64,000 nucleotides of DNA from Candidatus Goldiibacteriota bacterium HGW-Goldbacteria-1. GTDB lineage: Bacteria > Oederibacteriota > PGYV01. The number at the start of each line of letters is the position of its first letter. Position 1 is the stretch's first letter. Positions 55,767 through 62,213 of the stretch are shown here, one piece after another. Below the pieces are notes generated by a model. The model saw nothing but the letters and a program-made list of their open reading frames with translations. It was not told the DNA's origin and made no database searches. The stretch lies in contig PGYV01000004.1 in the NCBI GenBank assembly GCA_002839855.1, forward strand, positions 389,988 through 453,987, read 5' to 3'. The translations under genes and the position numbers were made by a program.

Positions 55767-56336
55767 ATGGAAAACACATCCGACAGAATACAAACACAGC
55801 AGTCAGATAACACTATTACCATAGAAATTAAACCTTACAACACTATGTTTAACGCTTTATTATCTGTTTTTGTGACAGGTTTTTTTGCGGGGCTTTTGTT
55901 TATAGCCATAATGACAGCAGCCACTTTGCTTTATTCTTCGGGCTCTAAAATTGACTTAAACCCCATGATTACCATAACCACAGCTGTATACGCTTTAATC
56001 GGCGTTTTTTTTATAGCACGCGCCGCGGTATGGACGCTGTTTGGCAAAGAAGAGATTATTATAACCGGCGGTGCTTTTTACTACAAAAAAAGCGCGCTGA
56101 TTAAACTTAAGGAAATTAAGGTTAACAATGAGGAAATTCTGGAATTTAAACTTACCGATTATTTTGAACCCAAGGATTTATTTTACGCGGTAAAAGCGGA
56201 ATTTGGTTTTTTAGGCAGGTCTTTTACCCTTAAAACCGCCGCTTATAAATTACGTTTTGGAATATGCCTGAATATTGAAGAACTGCGCGTGCTTGAAAGT
56301 TTTAAGGAATTTAAAACCCTGCTGAAAAAAACTTAG
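55767..56336 (+). CDS. Membrane protein with two helices and cytoplasmic domain, unknown function
   Basis: 189 residues. Two membrane helices (LLSVFVTGFFAGLLFIAIMT; IGVFFIARAAVWTLFG) are followed by a beta-rich domain (KEEIIITGGAFYYKKSALIK; LGRSFTLKTAAYKLRFGICL) like a bacterial PH-type domain. No family named. Its end overlaps the convergent nitronate monooxygenase gene by 4 bases. Confidence 0.72.
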   Translation: MENTSDRIQTQQSDNTITIEIKPYNTMFNALLSVFVTGFFAGLLFIAIMTAATLLYSSGSKIDLNPMITITTAVYALIGVFFIARAAVWTLFGKEEIIITGGAFYYKKSALIKLKEIKVNNEEILEFKLTDYFEPKDLFYAVKAEFGFLGRSFTLKTAAYKLRFGICLNIEELRVLESFKEFKTLLKKT

Positions 56337-57418
56337 CCCAGGTTTTCTTCCGCCTCTTTTACAAGTTCATCTATAAGGGTTTTTACCGGCACTATTTTAT
56401 CCACCCTGTAAACGTTTGAACCCGCAAACGCAAACCCATTTTCTAAATCGCCTTTGGCGGCGTTTGAAAGCGCGTCTGCTATACAGTATGGGGACTTTGC
56501 AGGATTGCATGTCCTCAGGCAAAGGTATGAACATTTAAACTTAATTTCACCTTTTTTTGCTTTCTCAAGAAATTCATTTTTTATCGCCCTTCCGGGCATT
56601 CCTACAGGGCTCTTTATTATTACAAGGTCTTCTTTTTTGGCGTTAATATAAGCGTTTTTAAAAGCAATATCCGCGTCGCATTCATCCGTGCATACAAACC
56701 TTGTACCCATCTGAATTCCCGACGCGCCAAGTTTAATCATGTGTGCAATGTCCTTGCCGTCATATATTCCGCCCGCAGCTATTACGGGTATTTTTTTACC
56801 GTACTGTTCTTCATATTTTTTTACGGTTTCTATTACTCCGGTTACTATACCGTCAAGTTTTGGCGATATGGCGTCTTCTTCTATTTCTTCATGGGAATAA
56901 CCAAGATGGCCGCCCGCCATTGGGCCTTCCACCACTATAGCATCCGGAATTCTGTTATATTTTGATGTCCATGTCTTGCAGATTATTTCCGCAACCCTTG
57001 CGGATGATACAATGGGCGCTATTTTTACGTCAGAGCCTTCAACAAGTTTGGGAAGGTTTAAAGGCAAGCCGGCCCCTGAAAATATGATATCCACTTTTTC
57101 ATCTACCGCCGCCTGTACAAGCGCGGGATAACTGGTAAGCGCAACCATGATGTTTACGGCGATAATCCCTTTGGTAAGTGCTTTTGCTTCCCTTACATAA
57201 CTGACAAACTCCCTTAAATCAAGCGCGTCGTCTTTTTCAATATTTTTTCTGTCTTTAACATGGTCGCTTTTGATAGCGGCCGATATTGTGCCCACCCCGC
57301 CGGCATTGGCTACCGCGGATGCCAGTTTTGCAAGTGATATTTTAATGCCCATTCCGCCCTGGATTATAGGCGGGCTTATCTTTAAATTTCCGATAAAAAG
57401 TTCAGGAAGATGTTTCAT
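56333..57418 (-). CDS. Nitronate monooxygenase/FabK-like FMN enzyme
   Basis: 361 residues. IIQGGMGIKISLAKLASAVA and NAGGVGTISAA are the FMN-barrel start of the 2-nitropropane dioxygenase family; VVEGPMAGGHLGYS and VIAAGGIYDGKDIAHMIKLG, GASGIQMGTRFVCTDEC complete it. A Cys-rich C-terminal part (CSYLCLRTCNPAKSPYCIAD) marks a subgroup with possible extra metal or disulfide. Could oxidise nitronates or reduce enoyl-ACP. A structured leader (57499-57578) lies upstream. Confidence 0.9.
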   Translation of the reverse strand: MKHLPELFIGNLKISPPIIQGGMGIKISLAKLASAVANAGGVGTISAAIKSDHVKDRKNIEKDDALDLREFVSYVREAKALTKGIIAVNIMVALTSYPALVQAAVDEKVDIIFSGAGLPLNLPKLVEGSDVKIAPIVSSARVAEIICKTWTSKYNRIPDAIVVEGPMAGGHLGYSHEEIEEDAISPKLDGIVTGVIETVKKYEEQYGKKIPVIAAGGIYDGKDIAHMIKLGASGIQMGTRFVCTDECDADIAFKNAYINAKKEDLVIIKSPVGMPGRAIKNEFLEKAKKGEIKFKCSYLCLRTCNPAKSPYCIADALSNAAKGDLENGFAFAGSNVYRVDKIVPVKTLIDELVKEAEENLG

Positions 57419-57498
57419 CTTTGTACTCTCGCTTTCGGGAATAGTTTCCCTTAAAATTCGTATATATAACTGAAGTATCTGAATTCTTTTCGGGGGAG

Positions 57499-57578
57499 GA
57501 TTATCTGAAAGGTTAAAGAAGCATTAAAAAATCTTCTTAGAACTTTAAAGAGTATTCCAGGTCCGTCATTAGATAATC
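57499..57578 (-). promoter_or_regulatory. Possible folded leader upstream of the FMN enzyme
   Basis: GATTATCT (57499-57506) and AGATAATC (57571-57578) pair across ~64 bases, with an inner AAAGAAG/CTTCTTT-like pairing. On the minus strand the arm lies next to a CCTCCCCC stretch, not a Shine-Dalgarno. It does not match the FMN riboswitch consensus. Low certainty. Confidence 0.3.
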
Positions 57579-57649
57579 TTCACTTGAGTATTATTATATC
57601 ACAAAACTTGCAGAAAACAAACATACTTGGGGGTATTAAGTAAAAGAAA

Positions 57650-58351
57650 TTACGTAAGGACGGCGGTATTAAGAATTTTTACCTCTTTGACGTATTCTTT
57701 CATTATTTCCGCGAACTCGTAAAGCACCTGTTCGGGATATGGAGGGATTCCGGTAAAAACATGCGACAGCGTGTTTTTATTGTCATACTGCTGTATGGAA
57801 AATCTGTCAGCCCCGTTTATCAGTTTTCCTATCTGTTCAAAATCTTCTTTTTCAACTATTCCCGGGACTGCGGTGGTTCGAAATTCGTGTTCAACACCGG
57901 AAATCATTATAAGTTCTATGGATTTTTTTATTTTGCCAAAATCAATTTCACGGCCTGATGCCATTTTATATTTTTCCGGAGAGGACTTTATATCCATGGC
58001 TATGTAGTCCACAAGCTCTTCATCAATCAGTTCTTTTATTATTTCCGGCCTGTAACCGTTGGTGTCAAGTTTTACCTTAAGTTTCATGTCTTTGATAAGC
58101 GAGCAGAAATCCACCAGCCCCGGGTTAAGCGTGGGCTCTCCGCCTGTAATTGCCACGGCATCAACAAATCCCGCGCGGTCTTTTATCTGTTCCAGTATCT
58201 CGCCAAGAAGAAGCGTGTCGTTATTAACCTCCACCAGGGACGCGTTGTGGCAGAATGGGCACTTAAAATTGCAGGGGGATGTGTATACTATGGAAGTGAC
58301 GTGTCCGGGGTAGTCAAGAAGCGACACCCCGGTAAAGCCGTTAATTCTCAT
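57650..58351 (-). CDS. nrdG: Anaerobic ribonucleotide reductase-activating protein (radical SAM)
   Basis: 233 residues. LDYPGHVTSIVYTSPCNFKC and CHNASLVE give the CxxxCxxC cluster motif (CNFKCPFC), and VDAVAITGGEPTLNPGLVDF the SAM contact. It generates the glycyl radical on NrdD. It starts 7 bases after the small glycyl-radical-domain gene, the third gene of the nrd unit. Its radical target here is expected to be Gly33 of that small protein. Confidence 0.93.
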   Translation of the reverse strand: MRINGFTGVSLLDYPGHVTSIVYTSPCNFKCPFCHNASLVEVNNDTLLLGEILEQIKDRAGFVDAVAITGGEPTLNPGLVDFCSLIKDMKLKVKLDTNGYRPEIIKELIDEELVDYIAMDIKSSPEKYKMASGREIDFGKIKKSIELIMISGVEHEFRTTAVPGIVEKEDFEQIGKLINGADRFSIQQYDNKNTLSHVFTGIPPYPEQVLYEFAEIMKEYVKEVKILNTAVLT

Positions 58352-58358
58352 TTATTTA

Positions 58359-58565
58359 TTAATTCATCACTTCAATTTTTTCAGCCGCAGGTTCTGATGT
58401 GTATGTTTCCCTTTCCGTATACTCTTCCTGTTTTCCGTTGTTCCACTGCTTTACCGGCCTGAAGTAACCCACTATTCTGCTGTAAACCTCGCAGTCAGTT
58501 CCTTTTACGGCCTGAAGCTTTGTTTCCAGTTCTTCAATCTTTGCGACGATGTCTTTTTTTTCCAT
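58359..58565 (-). CDS. Separate glycyl-radical domain of class III ribonucleotide reductase
   Basis: 68 residues from the ATG at 58565, set by GGAGG at 58571-58575; another ATG at 58577 overlaps that site. Residues 1-22 are a charged heptad helix (MEKKDIVAKIEELETKLQAV). Residues 25-48 read CEVYSRIVGYFRPVKQWNNG then KQEE, which aligns with the glycyl radical loop at the C-terminus of NrdD enzymes (RVxGY...GKQEE); Gly33 is the predicted radical site. The large subunit upstream lacks this segment. Stops in all frames separate the two genes, so this is not a simple frameshift. Confidence 0.88.
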   Translation of the reverse strand: MEKKDIVAKIEELETKLQAVKGTDCEVYSRIVGYFRPVKQWNNGKQEEYTERETYTSEPAAEKIEVMN

Positions 58566-58601
58566 TAGTGCCTCCAAAATTATATTATTTTATTTAAATT
58601 T

Positions 58602-60653
58602 TTATCTTACGTTCTGTTCCAGCAGTTCTTTTAATTCTGTTATTTCAGACAGTATTTTTCCCTTTTCTTCTTCTTTGCATTTGGGGCAGTTAAAGAATTC
58701 GCCCGCAAGGTAGCCATGCGTGGGGCATACGCTGAAGGTGGGCGTTAAGCTGTAATAAGGCATGTGGAAATTTTCCGCCACTTTTTTTACAAGCTGTTTT
58801 GTGGCTTCAATTGAATTTAACCTTTCGCCAAGGAAAATGTGGAATACGGTGCCGCCCGTGTACCTTGTCTGAAGCGGATCCTGGTGTGACAGCGCTTTGA
58901 ATAAATCCTTGGTATAAAATACGGGAAGCTGCGTGGAATTTGTGTAATACGGTTCCTTGTTTCCCATGGCTTTAATATCGGGGTATTTTTCCCTGTCTAT
59001 CTTTGCAAGGCGGTATGACGTGCCTTCTCCCGGTGTGGCTTCCAAATTATAGAAATTACCGGTTTTTTCCTGATACTCTTTCATTACGTCCCTCATAAAT
59101 TCAAGGGTTTCAATGGCAAACATCTGCCCTTCCGGCGACGCAATGTCCTTGCCCATAAAATTCAGCGCCGCTTCGTTCATGCCTATAAGCCCGATGGTGG
59201 AAAAATGGTTTGTCCAGAATTTTCCTGTCCGCTCTTTAATTCCGCTTAAATAATAATTGCTGTACGGGTACAGCCCCTGCTCTGTAAGTTTTTCAAGCAT
59301 CTTTCTTTTTATTTCAAGGCTGTCTTTGGCCACTTCCATTAAATACTTCAGTTCCTTATAATATGCTTCTTTGTTGCCTTTATTTTTGTATCCAAGCCTT
59401 GGCATATTAATGGTGACAACCCCGATAGAACCGGTTAAAGGATTGCTGCCAAAAAGGCCGCCGCCGCGTTTTCTTAATTCGCGGTTATCCAGGCGCAGCC
59501 TGCAGCACATGCTGCGCGCGTCGTCCGGGCTCATGTCTGAATTTACAAAATTCGCAAAATACGGAATGCCGTATTTGGCTGTCATTTCCCAGACCGGGTC
59601 AAGCTGCTTATTATCCCAGTCAAAATTGTTTGTGATGTTGTATGTGGGTATGGGGAACGTGAAGATTCTGCCCTTGGCATCGCCTTCAAGCATAACTTCC
59701 GCGAACGCCCTGTTTATAACGTACATTTCTTCCTGATAATCGCCGTAGGTGGAATCGTGTATTTCGCCCGCAATTACAACCGCTTCATCTTTCATGTTGC
59801 CCGGCACCACTAAGTCCATGGTGATGTTTGTAAAAGGGGTCTGGAACCCGACCCTTGTGGGGATGTTCATGTTAAAGATAAACCTTCTGATGGCCCTTTT
59901 TACGCTTTCATATGAGAGGTTTTCATACCTGATAAACGGCGCTAATAACGTGTCAAAGTTTGCAAACGCCTGCGCGCCGGCGGCTTCTCCCTGAAGGGTA
60001 TAAAAAAAGTTTACTATCTGCCCAAGCGCGGATTCAAAGTGCGACGCGGGCGCGGATTCTATCTTGCCTTCCACTCCGCCGAAACCGCGGATTAAAAGGT
60101 CCTTTAAATCCCAGCCGCAGCAGTAAACTGAAAGCAGCCCAAGGTCGTGCAGGTGCAGCGAGCCGCTGGAATGCGCTTCTTTAATTTCAGGAGTGTAAAT
60201 TTTATTAAGCCAGTATGTGGATGTAATAATGGAAGAGACGTGGTTGTTAAGACCCTGCAGGGAGTAGCTCATGTTGGAGTTTTCTTTTATCCTCCAGTCA
60301 AGCTTGCGGAGGTAATCATCTATCATCAGGGTGGAATCGCCAAGGATGCTCTTTAAATCCCTCATCTTGTTATGCTGGTCGCGGTAAAGGATGTAAGATT
60401 TGGCTATCTGTATGAAGCCGTTGTTGATAAGGGTCTGTTCCACAAGGTCCTGCACGTTTTCAACAGTGGGCACCTTGCCGTCTTTGTAAACCACGTTAAG
60501 AATGGACGCTACCTGCTCGCAGATTTTATCCGCTTTCTCACGGTCATAGTTATTATTTGCCTTGAACGCCTTGAAGATAGCCTCGGTTATTTTAGCCTGA
60601 TCAAAAGGCGCCAGGTCACCATTCCTTTTCAGGATGAACTGGATTTTACTCAT
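58602..60653 (-). CDS. nrdD: Class III (anaerobic) ribonucleoside-triphosphate reductase large subunit, lacking its glycyl radical loop
   Basis: 683 residues. ATP-cone at 1-90 (FILKRNGDLAPFDQAKITEA). The catalytic barrel is present: SMCCRLRLDNRELRKRGGGL, GSIGVVTINMPRLGY, NHFSTIGLIGMNEAALNFMG. A zinc site CPTHGYLAGEFFNCPKC lies near 643-659. The chain then ends in KEEEKGKILSEITELKELLE and four more residues, without the RVxGY glycyl radical loop. That loop is encoded by the next gene (58359-58565), 36 bases on. Both carry charged helices at the break, which could pair as a coiled coil. It reduces NTPs to dNTPs without oxygen. Confidence 0.95.
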   Translation of the reverse strand: MSKIQFILKRNGDLAPFDQAKITEAIFKAFKANNNYDREKADKICEQVASILNVVYKDGKVPTVENVQDLVEQTLINNGFIQIAKSYILYRDQHNKMRDLKSILGDSTLMIDDYLRKLDWRIKENSNMSYSLQGLNNHVSSIITSTYWLNKIYTPEIKEAHSSGSLHLHDLGLLSVYCCGWDLKDLLIRGFGGVEGKIESAPASHFESALGQIVNFFYTLQGEAAGAQAFANFDTLLAPFIRYENLSYESVKRAIRRFIFNMNIPTRVGFQTPFTNITMDLVVPGNMKDEAVVIAGEIHDSTYGDYQEEMYVINRAFAEVMLEGDAKGRIFTFPIPTYNITNNFDWDNKQLDPVWEMTAKYGIPYFANFVNSDMSPDDARSMCCRLRLDNRELRKRGGGLFGSNPLTGSIGVVTINMPRLGYKNKGNKEAYYKELKYLMEVAKDSLEIKRKMLEKLTEQGLYPYSNYYLSGIKERTGKFWTNHFSTIGLIGMNEAALNFMGKDIASPEGQMFAIETLEFMRDVMKEYQEKTGNFYNLEATPGEGTSYRLAKIDREKYPDIKAMGNKEPYYTNSTQLPVFYTKDLFKALSHQDPLQTRYTGGTVFHIFLGERLNSIEATKQLVKKVAENFHMPYYSLTPTFSVCPTHGYLAGEFFNCPKCKEEEKGKILSEITELKELLEQNVR

Positions 60654-60764
60654 TTATCGCTCCCCTTTATTTTTTTAGCCTTATTAAAACCCGGCTATTA
60701 TATTTGTTGTAACCATTTATGTCAATAATAAAAATCAATATGTTGATTTCCCTTGCATCCTTGC

Positions 60765-60871
60765 CCACAATATATTGTAGATTTACATAACTGTCAACAA
60801 TAAATTTCAAAAAAAACATATATGTAGTGTTTGATATGGCAAAAACATGCCTTTTTTCCCATATATTGTGG
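60765..60871 (-). promoter_or_regulatory. NrdR-box-like sites upstream of nrdD
   Basis: 60765-60780 CCACAATATATTGTAG matches the NrdR box core (ACAcwAtATaTwgtgt) at 13 of 16 positions and holds a 12-base perfect palindrome. 60858-60871 CCCATATATTGTGG is a second good match. 60816-60831 (ACATATATGTAGTG) is a weaker third. Centres are 48 and 44 bases apart, not the usual ~31-33. No nrdR gene is in the window. Confidence 0.68.
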
Positions 60872-60894
60872 TTTTTTTTCCTGCTTTTTGTGGA

Positions 60895-60959
60895 AAAACC
60901 CTGTTTTTATTGCTGTATTTTATACCATGACGTATAAAATACAGCAAATACAGGGTTTT
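60895..60959. promoter_or_regulatory. Large two-tier inverted repeat upstream of nrdD
   Basis: Inner arms TTGCTGTATTTTATAC (60910-60925) and GTATAAAATACAGCAA (60932-60947) are a perfect 16-base inverted repeat with a 6-base loop. Outer arms AAAACCCTG (60895-60903) and CAGGGTTTT (60951-60959) extend it. It lies 240-300 bases before nrdD and could form a cruciform, an operator or a terminator-like hairpin. Confidence 0.75.
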
Positions 60960-60969
60960 ATTGGCTTTT

Positions 60970-60988
60970 GTTAAAGTGTTACTTTAAC
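60970..60988. promoter_or_regulatory. Perfect small palindrome, operator-like
   Basis: GTTAAAGT-GTT-ACTTTAAC, eight-base arms with a three-base centre, 11 bases from the large inverted repeat. A binding site for a dimeric regulator is plausible. Confidence 0.5.
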
Positions 60989-61309
60989 CACAATTTTTAC
61001 CGTTTTTTTACGGCAAACTTGTGTTTTAAACTGATAAATCCGCCCGTCAAAACCCCATGAATCTTATTTGATAATTTGCGCAAATGAGTGGATTGGGCAG
61101 ATGCTTAGAAGGTCGGAAGGTCAGAAGGTCGGATGTAAGAACAAATCTATAAACAAAAACCTTCTGACCCTTCCCCTAACACTTCCGCTCGCAAACTCGC
61201 TTTAACCGACCCTCTGACCTTCCGACCTTCATATATATACTCTTTTTACGATATACAAAATCCGCGGCGTGTGTCAATATATCTTTGATAAAAATAAAGG
61301 AGGGTATAC

Positions 61310-61921
61310 ATGACAATAGAAACCGCTAAAAAAGAGTACTATGAACTGCTTAATACGGCGTTAAAACGGGAAGGCGTAAAAGAACTTGCCGCGTATCTGG
61401 AACGGCATGGCTTTTTTAAAGCGCCCGCGTCCACTAAATTTCACCTGTGCAGCGAAGGCGGGCTTTTAATTCACTCCGTGGGAGTGGCAAAAACCGCGCT
61501 TAAAATCAAGCCTGTTTTGCTTCCCTCTTACCCGGATGAATCTGTCATTTTATGCTGCCTTTTTCACGACGCCCATAAAGTGACAGACGGCTTTGGACAG
61601 GTCACATATAATAAGAATAACGGCGCCACAAAAGAACAGCAGCCCTATTTTTGGAACAAAAACCAGATGTCTTTTTCCGGCGCGCATAAAAGCCTGCTTT
61701 TGATAAATAAATTTGTGGAACTTACAAGGGAAGAAATGCAGGCCATTGCCTACCACGACGGCCCGTATGTGCCGTCTTTTGAGGATATTAAAGGAAACGT
61801 GTATCCGCTGACACACCTTATACACTTCGCGGATTTATGGTCCACCTGGGTGGATGAAAGGGGCTTGGGCGGTAATTTTGACCCGCATAAATTTTTGGAT
61901 GATAAAGAGACGCTGTTTTGA
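61310..61921 (+). CDS. HD-domain hydrolase
   Basis: 203 residues. GGLLIHSVGVAKTAL provides the first His, LCCLFHDAHKVTDGFG the HD pair, and THLIHFADLWST the later Asp, so the metal site is complete. Family members hydrolyse nucleotides or phosphoesters. GGAGG lies eight bases before the ATG. It is divergent from the nrd unit and shares its intergenic region. Substrate unknown. Confidence 0.85.
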   Translation: MTIETAKKEYYELLNTALKREGVKELAAYLERHGFFKAPASTKFHLCSEGGLLIHSVGVAKTALKIKPVLLPSYPDESVILCCLFHDAHKVTDGFGQVTYNKNNGATKEQQPYFWNKNQMSFSGAHKSLLLINKFVELTREEMQAIAYHDGPYVPSFEDIKGNVYPLTHLIHFADLWSTWVDERGLGGNFDPHKFLDDKETLF

Positions 61922-61938
61922 AAAACTAGCAATATAAG

Positions 61939-62195
61939 CTATAGCGAAGAAATAAGCATAAGCATTTTAAGCATTTAAGCTATAGCGAAGAAATAAACAT
62001 AAGCATTTTAAGCATTTAAACTATAGCGAAGAAATAAGCATAAGCATTTTAAGCATTTAAACTATAGCGAAGAAATAAGCATAAGCGTCTTAAGCATTTA
62101 AACTATAGCGAAGAAATAAGCATAAGCGTCTTAAGCATTTAAACTATAGCGAAACCGTATTTGTATCGCTTATGCTTAATTGCCTATAGCTTAAA
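61939..62195. repeat. 41-base tandem repeat with shared terminal inverted sequence
   Basis: CTATAGCGAAG begins at 61939, 61980, 62021, 62062, 62103 and (shortened) 62144, an exact 41-base period. Inside each unit AAGCAT occurs three times. The array ends at 62166-62195 with ~30 bases (CGCTTATGCTTAATTGCCTA onward) identical to 19601-19630. No spacers, so it is not a CRISPR array. Confidence 0.92.
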
Positions 62196-62213
62196 CCGCT
62201 ATCCTTTTTTATT

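Larger units (their letters stand above)
60654..61309. other. Long regulatory intergenic region between divergent nrdD and HD-hydrolase genes
   Basis: No gene. Besides the NrdR-like boxes and hairpins listed separately, it has repeat words AGAAGGTCGGAAGGTCAGAAGG (61105-61130, in parts) and their complement (61160-61230), and CCGT-TTTTT-ACGG (61000-61013). Confidence 0.7.

Noticed and set aside
58566-58604. Frameshift explanation for the separate glycyl radical domain
   Set aside because: Between the two genes there are several stops, 36 non-coding bases and a proper GGAGG site, so a single base error cannot fuse them.
60880-60905. Replication-origin signals (TTTTCCACA-like DnaA box)
   Set aside because: Only one near-match is seen, without dnaA, dnaN or clustered boxes.
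61939-62195. CRISPR array
   Set aside because: The 41-base units are directly joined with no unique spacers, and no cas genes are present.
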